A stretch of DNA of 64,000 nt from Paramacrobiotus metropolitanus. Taxonomy: Eukaryota > Tardigrada > Eutardigrada > Parachela > Macrobiotidae. Shown in pieces: positions 49,952 to 62,292 of the stretch (positions are counted from its first letter, which is position 1; each line of letters opens with the position of its first letter). The DNA lies in contig NW_026570265.1 in the NCBI RefSeq assembly GCF_019649055.1, positions 682,001 through 746,000 on the forward strand. Direction: 5' to 3'. The position numbers were made by a program, and so were the translations under genes. Below the pieces are notes generated by a model that saw only the letters and a list, made by a program, of their open reading frames with translations, did not search any database and was not told the DNA's origin.

Positions 49952-50888
49952 TTACATTCCTTTTTGCTTCATTTTGAAATTGTATAATTCACCTATTCGT
50001 TTGGCATTTAAAGCCGATAATTCCTGAGCTTTTTTCTCATCTGAATCTTGATGCCTTGCCAGTAGATTATATTCCGTTAGAAGCGGGTCACCAACACCTT
50101 GCTGAGAACCGTCAAACAATCTGTTCCAGTACCAGGGCAGCAGAAAATTATCTTGTAATAAGATAACTGATGTCAGCGGGCTGCGATCCGCGTCCAGCAA
50201 AACCACATTCCCCAAAAACTTTCCAAATCCCTCCCTCTGTACGTGCTTAGCATGACCAGCCTTGATATGAAATGGTGTCGTCCTTCCCAGGCCGGTGATT
50301 TTAACCAGAGTAAATAAATCCGTTTTGGAATCGTAGTAGCCGCGCAGTATCGCTCGTCGCCGCAAAAAATTTACGGCAAAAAACGTAAGAAAGGCAAAAC
50401 CAACAGCAATGCCGTACTGGTACCGATGATCGAACTTTATGGGATTTCCGGCCATTGTGCGATCTACTTCTTCGAATGACTTAATCCGAAATCCCGATTC
50501 CAAATACCATTTAATTCCGCTCAGCACGATAAAAGCGAAAACAATGTTGACTACCGTACAGGCGGTACGCAGAGTTCCGTCCAGTTGGTAACTACGAAGG
50601 TATGCAAATTAATAGACAAAAGCTGGAAACGTCTGAAATAACAACGCATGCTTACGTGTAGACCATGGCAGCAAGTGGGGAAACGCAATCTTTTGCTTTC
50701 AGCTTCTGTATTCTCATAGCACTCATCGAGTTCTGGCCTGTTATAACGCGAAATACTCCGAAATTGCTAATGTATTTCCACAGCCTTCGAACAGCCGACA
50801 GTTTTTCGGTCGGAGATGGCCCGGACGATGCGCTGCCGGGATTAATATGAGGACGAACTTTGGGAATAGAGCTGCTTATCGTCGGCAT
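49952..50888 (-). CDS. TMEM223-like membrane protein
   Basis: Two exons (50656-50888, 49952-50591) join in phase to 290 residues. Two hydrophobic segments, TVVNIVFAFIVLSGIKW and YQYGIAVGFAFLTFFAV, are separated by a loop of about 36 residues. A soluble C-terminal domain follows that includes RAILRGYYDSKTDLFTL and TSVILLQDNFLLPWYWNRLF. The second helix beginning YGIAVG, then an R-rich turn and a beta-rich domain ending in a LFD-like motif, resemble TMEM223, a mitochondrial inner-membrane protein linked to cytochrome oxidase assembly, and more loosely the TMEM70/TMEM186 group. The match is by eye and moderate, so I give no symbol. The C-terminus is extended and charged. Confidence 0.65.
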
Positions 50889-52344
50889 CCGACTTTCAGC
50901 CTACCAAATTATGAATCTAGTTAATGACCCAAGAAGGCAAGGTATAAACGCCCATAAGAATACTATTTACATATCGCGTCTTACAACGACGTCGTTACGA
51001 CGACAAAAGCACAACACGAATAGCAATGGACTTCATAGCCACTGCTTACGTTATCACTGCTAATACAGTTATACTAATGTTATTACTAAAGTTAATACTA
51101 ATGTTATTACTAATGTTAATACTAATGTTATCCTCATTCAGTTACGCTGGACTGGTACTTCTTAGGTACTGTACGTAGGTACTGTACCTGGATAAACAGC
51201 CATCGCGACGCCAACAGTCTGGAGCGACTGCACACCTGACAGACACCGACAGTTTGCTGCAGAAGCATGGCTCAGAAAATAAGGCTTCCCGTAGCTTCAA
51301 TAGTCTGAAAGTATTCGCATCGCCCAGGATAAGACTACATCTACGGACTACGACCACAAAGGACCATGAACAGCCAAACAAACAGTCCTGCACAGGGATC
51401 TTCAACGCAAAAAGTTAGACAAAAATGCGCACGTAGTTTACTGGTGATAAGCCAGATAAGGTTATACTGATCATGATGGCGGAATCTATTTATAATTCTA
51501 ATCAATCTGTTAATAAATACACCAATTCATAATTATAGGTTTGAACTACGATTAGTATTCTAAAAAACTGATAAAAAGACTGATAAAAAATAAAAAAAAA
51601 CTAAAAAAACTTAACTTATAGGCTTTAGGCTCTAGCCTTCTAGGTACTGCCACTATACTGGCACCAAAACCATCCAATAGAAAGCGTTCATTCCGCTACA
51701 ACTGACCGCACGATCGCGGGGGCGCGCTGTAAGTAACCTCTGAGTGGCTGCGCTTGGAGCTTCCCGACTACGGACTACCCTACAGTAGGTTTAAGTTATT
51801 TTTGCCTTCCATCATTTAAAAGATTTTCATAATAATTTTCTTTTTGGTTTTGCAAGTGTTAAAATCGAATGCTGCCGCAAGCAACATCTAAAGAATCTAG
51901 CAGGCATTAAAGTAATCACGGCTGTGAACTTACTCATCATAATACTTGTGAACTTACTCGCTGCAGTGTTGACATTGGACGTCGAGAATGATTTAACTGC
52001 AGTGTTGCCCTTGGGTTCTTTGAAGTTTCCAAGGTCCTCTTAGTTCTTACCCAGTAAATTTACTGTTTTATATCGGGACGCGTCGTTGTGACCATTTGTT
52101 CTGCAGGTTCGTATGGTCTTTTGCCAATTTGTTTGATATATGATTCGTATGGTCTTTGATATATGATTCTAATGAAAAAAAAGCTTACTAAAAACGTGGA
52201 GCACTGTCATATTGGCGCCAGTGTCAGCCTAGAATATCCTTCACTTTTCCCTTTTGTTGCAGGAGTTGCGAAGTAACTCGGCGCCTTGCTGAATTTATCG
52301 TTTTACAGTTCTTCGGGATCTGAATTCTGCAATCTGACGGAGCC
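50889..52344. other. Intergenic, AT-rich, with simple repeats
   Basis: No supported exon. It contains an imperfect tandem array at 51065-51132 and an A-rich tract at about 51565-51612. At 52108-52171 the phrase GTATGGTCTTT...GATATATGATT occurs twice. The promoter of CARM1 should be at the right end. Confidence 0.5.
51065..51132 (+). repeat. Short tandem repeat (ACTAATGTTATT-type)
   Basis: About three imperfect copies of a unit of roughly 24 bases built from ACTAATGTTATT and ACTAATGTTAAT occur in succession. Confidence 0.75.
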
Positions 52345-54464
52345 ATGTCAATGGCGCCACCACAGTCAACTCCTAAAATGTACTCGGTTCCGCGGGTGCG
52401 TTTGTGGAGAATCAATGGTCCGTCATTCGAACCCTTGTCGGCAGACAAGGAAAATGCTTGCTCCGTGGTTGTTCAACGTACCAACGATCTAGACTCGTCC
52501 GCGGCATTCGTCATGCACGTTCTGATGGATGATCAAGAAGTAATGAAGATCCCCTTGAACAGCCACACAGAAAGTGCTGTCATTGGTGACAAAACGCTGG
52601 TTTTCGGCCCCAACGAAAAATTCCAGCAGTCTCTGGCCGTATCCGTGGAAAAGGAGGAAGATCTAAAAAAGCTGAAAGACATTGTTAATAGCATCAAGTC
52701 TGGCAAAATCCAGTCAATTTTCGAGAAAAGAACCGAGGAAACGTCGGCGATTCAGTACTTCCAGTTTTACAGGTATTAAAATAATAATAATTAAATATTC
52801 ATTTGATCATCAGTTTTTTAATGCGGTGACGCCATAATCATACCATAAGCAGATTAAATGAACAGTGAGTTCCAGCGCATTGTTTTCCGGAAATTCAATG
52901 ATTCAATCCATGTTATTTTACGGGAAATGTGCTTACCATTAATGAAAGTTTTGCGTCGGTTTGCAGTTTCCTTTCCCAACAACAAAACATGTTGCAAGAT
53001 TTCGTGCGCACTGCAACCTATCAGCGTGCGATCCAGTTGAATGATGTGGACTTTCGTGATAAAGTGGTGCTGGATGTGGGAGCTGGCTCAGGGATTCTTT
53101 CATTTTTTGCCTGTCAAGTCGGTGCTCGGAAGGTGTACGCCGTGGAAGCCAGCTCCATGGCGGAACACTGTAACAGCCTGGTTCGTCATAACCGAATGGA
53201 GAGCGTGGTCGAAGTGGTCCATGGAAAAATTGAGGAAATTACCTTGCCGGAAAAAGTTGACATTATTATATCCGAACCCATGGGTTACATGCTGCTGAAC
53301 GAACGCATGTTGGAAACATATTTACATGCTAAGAAATTTCTCCAACCTGGCGGAAGAATGTTTCCCACCTTTGCTGATCTGCATATCGCTCCTTTTAGTG
53401 ATGAGGCTCTCTACATGGAACAACTGTCGAAAGCTAACTTCTGGTGAGCGAATGGATGATTTAATGCAGTTATTAGTGATGCCTCAGTATTCGCAGTTGT
53501 CCTTGTACTGTTTGGAGCTATTTTACAGATTTGTGGCGTTTCGCAATTTTTGAACATCTCATATGTTGTCCTTTTTAGGTATCAAACTTCTTTTCATGGA
53601 ATTGATCTGAGTGCACTGCGAGAGAAAGCCTTTGAAGAATACTTTCGACAGCCAGTGGTGGACACCTTTGACGTTCGGATATGCCCGTCTGGTTCCGTAA
53701 AGTGGAGCGTAAATTTCGAGCGCGACAATGAAGCGGATTTGCATCGCATAGATATTCCCGTTAGTTTTCCATTGATTAACACTGGCATGATCCATGGCTT
53801 GGCGTTTTGGTTCGATGCTGCCTTCCAAGGAACGAATACGACCATCTGGCTGACAACCGCGCCCAATCAGCCCCTCACTCATTGGTATCAAGTGCGCTGT
53901 TTGTTAAAAACGCCGTTATTTGGCGTGAAAGGGCAAATACTTAGTGGACGTGTCCTCATGGAGGCCAACGGGCGACAAAGCTACGACGTGACCATCGATT
54001 TGGCCATTGCCAGCACAAATTCGCGGTCCGTTAACGTCTTGGATCTGAAGAATCCCTACTTCCGCTACACCGGCCAACCTGTCGAACCCCCACCGGGATC
54101 AAATACTGCATCGCCTAGCGATGCATACAACGCACAGATCCAGCAGCAGTATCAGCTGTGCCAGAGTACGGCTAATATGCAGGTGAACACGCCTTACATG
54201 GCCAACGGACCGGCGGCGAACTATCATGCTTACGGTCATCCGGGTGGGTATGCTACTATGGCTGCTGGAGAGACACCTGTTAATGCGGTTGGATACCAGC
54301 CCACTAATCCAGGCGGTAGCCAGATTCAGTTAGGACGAAATATTCATCCAGGAGGAATCCCTTCCATTGGTGGCTTTGCAAATACCAGCACGGGTGGCCA
54401 GCCACAGAACGCGCCTCCTGCTCGCTATCAAACATCGAACCACGTTCAGTACGGTTTTAGTTAG
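52345..54464 (+). CDS. CARM1: Histone-arginine methyltransferase CARM1/PRMT4
   Basis: Three exons (52345-52772, 52967-53443, 53579-54464) join in phase to 596 residues (human 608). CARM1 asymmetrically dimethylates arginines of histone H3, coactivators and splicing factors, using S-adenosylmethionine, in the nucleus. Residues about 10-120 match the N-terminal PH-like domain. The catalytic core follows with YFQFY, motif [15 protein letters not shown], post-I YAVEAS, the double-E loop [17 protein letters not shown] and the THW loop (LTHWYQVR). The beta-barrel and dimerisation region includes [12 protein letters not shown] and [10 protein letters not shown]. The C-terminus is Gly/Asn/Gln-rich and disordered, like the coactivator tail of vertebrate CARM1. 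It is tail-to-tail with QNG1, 440 bases apart. Confidence 0.96.
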
Positions 54465-54903
54465 TTAACCTCGGCAGGAATGCCTGTTATAGACAGTTTG
54501 TGACACAACCTGGCCTGTACTGTTTATTTTTCCCGCTTTGATCACGCTGCTAGCTTTTAGCATCTGTTTGCGTTACAATCTTTCAAAGTTTTCACCAGTT
54601 AGCTGAATTCTCGCTTTTTGAATCCGTTATTTAATTTGGTAGAATGGAATTTTTTTTGTTTCCGTTAATGTTCAAACGATCCGTTCGATGTAACAGCAGC
54701 GTTTGCAGTTATTAATTTTTGTATGTTAGGGGTAACTGGCTATCGCGTTGAGTAAAGACTCAGTTAATTCTGCAGCCTCGCGCGCTGCCATTCTTATTTA
54801 CTTGCATAATTTGGCTAGTAGTAACGCACCGTCAACCGTCCGAAATCATACTTCTTCATTAGAAGTTTATTAAATTATTTTTCGACAGTCTCATTCAGTC
54901 AGA
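54465..54903. other. Convergent 3' region of CARM1 and QNG1
   Basis: No exon. A TTTATT at 54866-54871 reads AATAAA on the minus strand, 33 bases after the QNG1 stop, and is its likely poly(A) signal. Confidence 0.55.
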
Positions 54904-57142
54904 TCAGTAATAGATACATCGAATTTTATGAAAGGGTACATCTTTCATATCGTCATTGTGCGCCTGCCTATAATCCCAAAGATAATGATCCAGAACAATA
55001 GCATTAACGGAACCCACTGCATCTTTTCCCATTATATCTGAGATTTCCTTCCAGAGTAACTGTAAAACAAACACGAGATTTCGTATAATCCCTGCTTGCG
55101 CATTAAGCAACCAAATGTACCTACAGTTACTGCACAACGAGCAATCACTCACTTCAACCACCCAAACACTACTTCCCCTTATTTCCAGTTCCTCTTTCTC
55201 CCCATAATGAAATAAATAATTTTTTCGCAACTTATTTTCCAGCGTAGGAGAGTAGACCATTGTTTTGAAATAGTTCAACACTTGAGGTACTCGGTAATCG
55301 GGGAAAATTGTGAGATGATCGATGTCAGCGAAATTCAACAGATCCTTTCCTTCGAAGCATGCCCAAAGATCGGCCACGAGAATTTGCGCTCGCTTGTAGA
55401 AGTACACTGAGGAAGATTATTTGTTACAGTACAGCTATGCAGTAGTTTCAGTGGAAAGTTATTCAAAAGAGGTTTCGCTCACCTGTGCGGCCCTCGAAGA
55501 TGGATTCATCCCGGTAAGAAGGGAAATCATTTACAATGATATTCAAAAGTTCCTTAGCAGAATGCGCTGCCTTTTTGATGCATGTGGCAAATGTTCCATC
55601 GAATTTCTGCAACCGATATCACGTAAATAAGTCCGTAAATAAGTTCGAAAACCTGGTTCTCAACGGCGTACTCGGCAAGCGATACTCATGTACAAGCTTG
55701 TCCGGTAATTTCCTACGTAAAGGTACAGCTAGCGCGAAGTTTGCGCTTATAACGATGGCCACTTCACTACGTTTATCAAATTGCCTAAATGCGCTCCGCA
55801 GTCAGGTTGTCGCTTACTGCATCAACCATTTTCTAGCCACCTTCCGCCAGACAGTTCCTATTATTTCATAAAATTAAATGGCGTGTACCAAGCCACCAGG
55901 CAGCCAAATGCTAGTTACGTGTTTAAGCAGTGTTGGCGCGCCGTAGCGTGAAGTTTGGCGTAACACGCAAATTTGTGTAGCTCGCTGTATTGATTCGTCA
56001 GAAATTACCGGACAAGCTTGTACTCTTGCTTACAGAGATTAATGTTTTAGCGGCATCATGGAGATTCTGTTTCCTTTCTTGTATCATGGGCATAACACCA
56101 TGCGTGCTAGTACGGAAAACGTATTCAAGCTGTTGATCGGTAACTGCCTCATAATATTTCGGGTCCGTAATCGGAATGCCTTCCTGAAATAACACACAAT
56201 AATTATACAGGGAAATATGAACCATAAAAAAACTACCATCGTTCTGTGCGTATTGTACAGTATATTTATAAGAGGAGCTTTTCTGAAAACGGTTGTTGAC
56301 TAGTTGACAATCGGTAGTTGACTATTTGGCAAAAGAGAGCAATCTCAATTGACAAAATACAATAATAAATATCCACTATATAAAGCAGCAGTCTTCTCGA
56401 CGCAAAGCAGCGGTTACTTCAAAATTTTTAGCACGTTTCGTTTGCTCTAAGTGACTGCCGAATATACTCGCAAATCGCAACAAACTTTAAATATCACTAA
56501 CCGCTGAAAGGCCAAGATCTTACATCAAGAGCTCGGTTAACAGCTGCACACAATGCCCAGTAGCCAGTCCACCGCTTGCCATTGTATTCAACGCAGAATT
56601 TTTGATCGGATTCATCCTCCGACCAAAAAGAAAAATTCAACGTATCCACGAAGAAAATCCTGTAAACACCTGAAACGTTATCATCGTTACAGTCATGCCA
56701 GAATCCGGACCACGTTGTTACCACAAAATAACTGTTTCACCCGGCAACCCACTTTCTAAAACCTCATTTCTAATTTCACCACATACAAGCAGCGAAATTT
56801 CATTCAAAATTATTTCGCTAAAACGTAACAACGGCGGAGAGATTATTAAATGCAAGCGTTAAGTAGTTTTTGGCGTAGTTAATATGACAGGTATTATATT
56901 AATTTAACTCACCAATCGACCGCTTTCTGGTCTGCTGTTTTCGGGTGCAGTTCATGCTTCTTCCACCGATCCAAGCCCATATCACCCTGGGCGATTTTTC
57001 TCGACAATAACCCGGCCAATTCCCGAATTTTGGTCATATCGACGGAAACGCTTTCCGCATGTTTACAGATGAATTCCGCTGACTGACGCACTAGATCGCT
57101 GCGGTGTGGTCCGCTGTCGCTTGCGCAATCGAGATTTTGCTC
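54904..57142 (-). CDS. QNG1: Queuosine-5'-phosphate N-glycosylase (queuine salvage)
   Basis: Six exons (56913-57142, 56524-56659, 56034-56183, 55483-55606, 55153-55406, 54904-55059) join in phase to 349 residues plus an initiator; the human protein (C9orf64) has 341. QNG1 releases queuine from queuosine 5'-phosphate so that the base can be reused for tRNA modification. Diagnostic blocks are [76 protein letters not shown] and ILDHYLWDY-like [11 protein letters not shown], ending FHKIRCIYY. All the conserved regions are present. Exon 1 as found starts at an acceptor, not an ATG. The only start I find in phase is an ATG at 57512-57514 directly before a GTACGG donor, which would make a first coding exon of one codon. 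The exact start is therefore open. Confidence 0.93.
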
Positions 57143-58079
57143 CTATGCAGAAACCACATTGTTATCGCCGGCGCTTGAATTTTAATTACGTACTGAAATC
57201 TAAACGGAGACAATTCTCTTCACTTTCTTTAACTTTAACACGTATTATATAATAAAACTCGATTGTACAAATGCGTTTTCAGCAACGACTCTGAAATGAA
57301 TCGTTCCAAAACACAAACGCAGTTAAAGTTCTGTCGCGTACGCGTCCCCTGCGGACAGATGAAGCCGTCCGAGCTCTTTCGCACGCAATTAAAACTATGC
57401 AACTCCTGTAAAGAATCACCATTCCTCTTTTTCCCATAACGAGATAGGAAGGCGAAACCGATAGTAGAAATATGTATTTAAGGCTACAATATCCTTACGA
57501 ATTTACCGTACCATGAGAATATTTCGCCGGCGATCCGCCGATGTGCGGGTTTGAAAAGCGGAATAGGAGCTTCAGATTCTGGCTCTCCAAATTCCCGGTA
57601 CGAAACCCTAAAAGTATTCCAAGTTTAGCAAAGCGAAAAGCCACAAACAGCCTATCCCTGTTTCCAAAACCCGAATAACATTTGTTGTAGCATATTTGTC
57701 CATGCCAGCGTTCTCAAAAGAAAAACCCTGGTTCTACTTCATATGCACCACCGATCCAAAAATCACAAAGTTTCTCTGTTTCTGTTTACAGTTTTACTGC
57801 AAATATTGCCGGATTATTTTAAGTAAGTACTTACAACAAGCACTGAGTCTCACCGAAAGTCGATAAACACAATTGGAATACAACTTCAGTTTATTAAAAA
57901 ATGGCACACACACCGACAAAAAAGTTGCTCCGAATTCTGAATTCGCGAAAATGTTTTGTGAGAAGTGAGAACTAAGGCTGGTAATAAGCCGCACTCGTAG
58001 TTGGTGAGCCGGGAGCCCGGGAAACACTACGGTATTTTATTCCGTATGTATTGTACGTACGGTACAACAGACGCGAGTG
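57143..58079. other. Upstream region of QNG1
   Basis: It holds the QNG1 5' UTR or first intron (candidate start codon at 57512-57514) and then DNA without recognised content up to the mobile-element nest. Confidence 0.4.
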
Positions 58080-58186
58080 CTGTACCATAGAAAAGAATAA
58101 TACTGTGTAGTACGTGCGCTCGTAGCCGATCCTCTCTGCCAGTCTTAACAACCTGTGGTCGAGTTGTAGTGAATTGTGTAAACACG
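58080..58186 (+). repeat. Left arm of a large inverted repeat
   Basis: About 105 bases match the reverse complement of 63895-64000 with only scattered mismatches; the two arms share, for example, CGATCCTCTCTGCCAGTCTT. With the right arm it encloses about 5.7 kb containing the hAT element, a foldback element and one open frame. Confidence 0.85.
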
Positions 58187-58241
58187 CTGTGCCTGCATAT
58201 TTAATGAGAAGCGATATCTCGAGATATTAGTGAGTCGGCGG

Positions 58242-61200
58242 CAGTGATGTCCCGTTTTTTTCACGGGCTCGGTAAATCACGGGAATTTCCCGCACCCCGC
58301 ACCCGCTTTTGCTCGGAAAGCGGTGCGGGAGATTTTCTGCTCGGATCGGGTGCGGTCGGGATTAAAGCTTGATAAGTACGCCCGCCCGCTGCTCGGAAAA
58401 ACTCGGGATTTATTTGAATGGTGAAAAATTAAATTATTTGCAAATTAGAAATTTGAAAATTATTTTGTAAGCAAGCCAAGGTAGCATGTAGCAGTAACTT
58501 GCTGTAACTAATTCCACTGCTCCGCATTCCAGTAGCTGTTGTAATCCCATTGCCGCTGGCTGGCGGCTGCAGACTGCAGTACACTTTCAGTACCGTAACT
58601 TTCACACTTCCAGTATCGCGCTTTGTCTCGTGCCTTGGCACTGGAATTAACGAAAATTCAATTTTTCTGCCAACCATCTGTTTTTAACTGTTTGGCCAGA
58701 GACCGTAAACTGTAAAGTGGAGATCAAACGTGTTATGATTTATCGGGAGTTTAGAGTTAGTTAATTTTTATTCCATTTCTAAGGAACTGAAGATTGTTCT
58801 TTTATTGCTCTAAAGCAAGGCTGGGTTACTGTGTTGAGTGTGTTCTCATTATGTTCGACTTCTTGATGATTGAAAAGCCATGCAGCAATCTATTGTTATT
58901 GACGATGATGACGGCCAAGAACCCGAAACCAGCGCTTCTTCTCCGAGTTCTCCGACTGCCCCGGAATCTCCCCAAGCGCCGAATAATTCCTCTGCTGCGA
59001 AGGTTTCCGCAAAAGAATACTATGAGACATTCTTCGTTAACCCCGTATGCAAGACTGAATGTGCTAAAGGACAGGCGAGAAGCTGGAAAAAGTACTCCGC
59101 GACGTGTAAACTCTGTGCTGAATCGGATGCAAAGAGACTGGTGAATGGAGGAGCGGATAGCTTTGACGCGTTCAAAAAACATGTTACGCGGCATCATTCG
59201 AAGACGAAGGTACGGTTTTTATTATGCATTTCTGTATATCAGCTGATACAGAGTATGTAGGACAAATGCAATCTAGAAACTAGACAGTATATTATAGCTT
59301 GCCGTCGCGTTTGGCACTATTATTTCATTACTCAGTGGCATTTTCGTGCTTTGCAGGACTATACGGAGTTTATTGCCAAAAAAGTCAAAGATAACGAGAT
59401 CTCGCAAACTAAGCTGTCCAAGGAGCAGCCAACCTTGACCGAATTCGTGATACAAAAAGTTGAACCGTACGGCAAAAACCATTGGAAGCAAGTTCGGCTA
59501 AATGATGCAGTCGGAAATATTATGCTAAAAACCCTCGCACCGCCGTCCATGCTTGGCGACCTAAGTTTCGATGAAGCTATCAAAATTGGTGATAGCAAAC
59601 TCAAGGTTAGTACATACTACATAATACATAAACCTTTTTATTAATTGACTTGAAGAAAACAACTGTTATAAGTGCAACGTAAAATTCAACATAAAATTAT
59701 TTTGAATCTTTCCATGCTCCTTTATTGTAAAATTCACTATGTTGTAAAGTTTTCGTTATTTAGTGGCCTCGACGACACCAGCTGACGCGCCACATCCTGC
59801 CGAAATTCGAAAAAGAAATTCGTGGGAAAATACAGATCTTGTTGTCTACTGCCACAGCAGTATCATTAAATGTGGATTTATGGACCAGCAAGAGGTGCCA
59901 TGGCTATATGGGTGTAACTGTTTCGTTTATCGATGAAAAATTTTGCCTACGAAATTTCGTGCTGGGATGTCCGCGTTTTAAAGAGTCGCACACTGCAGAG
60001 AATATTTTTCAACTAGCTACCGTCTTGATACTCGACTACAACTTGAAGGATGTCCTGCATTATGTTGGGCTTGACAACGGCCGAAATTTTGTAAATGCTT
60101 TTGACGACTGGATGCCAAGCCTTTTTCCCGCGGAGTTTTTGCGCAAACCGGATGCGGAAGATGAACACGTTGTCGGTAAATTGTCATGTAGTAAACTGTG
60201 CAATTAAAATCAGAAGCATCTGCATTTTTCAATGGCTAACTCTATTGTGATTTTTAATATACTAGTTTTGTGTTCTATGCTGCTTACTGTGTAGATGAGG
60301 ACGGATTGAATGACTGCGTGGAATCCGTAGAAAACGATGATGAAAGAGCGGAGGAAAGCGACCTTGATTTTGATTCCCAGCGCACAGAGCAAGCCTTTCA
60401 AAAAATCCGTGACACATACTGCCGGATTCCCGATAGAAACATTGTGGTAAGTTTGTGTGCGAGTGTTTTGTGTTATAGTGATTTCTTGTGTATTATTTAT
60501 ATTTCGTATTTAGTATTTTCGCAAAACGTTTAGTTTTTTTATATACTCGTTTGTTGTATTTGTCCTCGCGCGTACTGCCGCATAGTTTATTTGTGATTTT
60601 TTTTAATTTTGATTTGTAATCATTTTGTTTTTTCGTGTAGGTCCGGTGCGCGGCGCACACCTTATCTTTGGCCATTGGTAGCGCAATGGCAGATGCGCAG
60701 GTTATCAACCAAGTTATAGATGGTCTTGCTGGGATCGTTAACCGTGTTAAGCATTCGCATTCGGAGACAACCATTCTGGAGGAAGCGTTCAAGAAAACCT
60801 TTGTCAGCCGCAATCAGACCAGATGGAACTCGAACTTTTTAATGGCCAAGCGGGCAGCGGAATTTGATTGGGAAAGATGTGGACTCTCTCAGAAAAATAT
60901 TTTGAAACCTGCGCACCGCCTTGTATTGCAAGCGTTTGTAAATCTTATGGAAGTTTTCAATGCATCGTTTAAGATTCTGCAGACGGCTGACTATCCTGTA
61001 ATTGGAGACGTTATTCCTATTTTATGTGGACTTCGCAGGCATATCAAAACATGCCAAAGAATATAGACTTCGTGTTATTGCAAGATTTTATGAAAGGCTT
61101 GCTGAAACAACTAGACGAAAGATTTGGTGCTGTGGAAAAGACAACCTGTACCTTGCCGCTGCTTTTGGATCCCAAATATAAGCTTCTGTGGTGTAATAGT

Positions 61201-62129
61201 TTTGGACCTGAGAAATCTGCTGAGATGGTTATCAAAATCAAGGCGCTCATGCTGGGCATGATGCAAGAAGTTGGCTGCGGTCAAGACGTGCAGTTTAAAG
61301 AAAGTAAGTGAAAAAGAATCACAGTTAAACTAATTAAGTATTAAGTCGTGTTTGATTTTTACTGAATCATTCGCTTATCCTTTCCGCATATTGATTATTT
61401 ATTTATGTTTAGGCAAGAATAGTTTTGTCGGTCCGGATTTCCTGAACTTTTTATACAGAGGACAAAGTAGCTTGAGCGGCCGTTTGTCGATGCGACAGGA
61501 CAGCGGAAGTGACAAAGCTGCAACGTGCGAAACTGAACTAGAGATGTATATTGCCTCTTCGTGGATAGGGACGAACCCCTTGGAATTCTGGAAAAGTGCT
61601 GAAGCGGCCTGCTTGCCACGTTTGAAAATTCTTGCCAAACAAGTTTTATGCGCTCCAGCAACGACCGCTGACGTCAAACGGATGTTTAGTGTTGCGGGAA
61701 ATTTGCTCAGTAACAGGAAATTAAAAACTTCGGATGAGCATTTCGAGAGATTACTGTTTTGTAGTATTAATAAGCGGCGGTTAGATGGTGATTTAAATGT
61801 CGGTGGTAAGAGAAAGCTGAATAGTTGACGGTGATAATAAAATGTACGGCGATACTATAATTTCAAGCTAAGGGTGAAATTTCTTAAAAGTAAGATTTAC
61901 GATGCAGGTTGAAAAAATAGTAACTTTCCAAACGTATGGCATACTTGAAACATTTTTAAAAAAAAGGCTGTAACAATAACATGGTTAAAAAAAATTATTT
62001 TATTGAAAATCGGGAGTCGGAGCGTGGTGCGGGACTGTCCGAGCGCTCGGGTGCGGGAGCGGGTGCGGGAAAGTTTTTGATCGGGAAAGTGCGGTCGGGA
62101 CATGAAAAATTGTAAACGGGACATCACTG
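58242..62129 (+). mobile_element. hAT-superfamily DNA transposon (3,888 bp, with TSD)
   Basis: Terminal inverted repeats of 16 bases (CAGTGATGTCCCGTTT at 58242-58257, its reverse complement ending at 62129) flank a spliced hAT transposase. The element is bracketed by an exact 8-bp duplication GTCGGCGG (58234-58241 and 62130-62137), the hallmark size for hAT. GC-rich subterminal motifs (GGTGCGGG and variants) occur inside both ends. The intact TSD and TIRs indicate a fairly recent insertion, but the transposase has a frameshift. Confidence 0.93.
58880..61828 (+). CDS. hAT transposase (one frameshift)
   Basis: Coding segments: 58880-59209, 59357-59605, 59764-60175, 60295-60446, 60641 to about 61060, then a shifted frame to 61303, and 61413-61828. 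The N-terminus is acidic/Ser-rich and followed by a BED-type zinc finger (WKKYSATCKLC ... FKKHVTRHH). The RNase H-like core shows the first catalytic Asp in LNVDLWTS, the second in the YVGLDNGRNFVNAF block, then CAAHTLSLAIG and RNQTRWNSN. The C-terminus is the hAT dimerisation domain (LEFWKSAEAACLPRLKILA; TTADVKRMFSVAG). Between 61030 and 61066 the frame changes by one base (TAG at 61064-61066), with no plausible intron, so this copy is probably not active as it stands. A poly(A) signal (AATAAA) lies at about 61835. Confidence 0.88.
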
Positions 62130-62292
62130 GTCGGCGGTATCCGCCGTAAACCGTAAAACGGGCACCGCTTTTAATCAAAAGTACAGAGTTAGACAGTGCG
62201 TGTGTCTAACGAATTTCTGTCTGCTCCCTTGATTAAATGCGTTTTACGGCGCCCGGTTGCTTCCCCAGGCGGACATCGCCGACTCACTATTG

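Larger units (their letters stand above)
58226..62292. mobile_element. Foldback/MITE-like element, interrupted by hAT insertion
   Basis: If the hAT element (58242-62129) and one copy of its target duplication are removed, 58226-58241 joined to 62138-62292 forms an imperfect inverted repeat of about 170 bases. Its ends are TAGTGAGTCGGCG on the left and CGCCGACTCACTA on the right. Its centre is a perfect hairpin, GTTAGACA-GTGCGTG-TGTCTAAC (62188-62210). It has no coding capacity, as expected of a non-autonomous foldback element. Confidence 0.75.
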
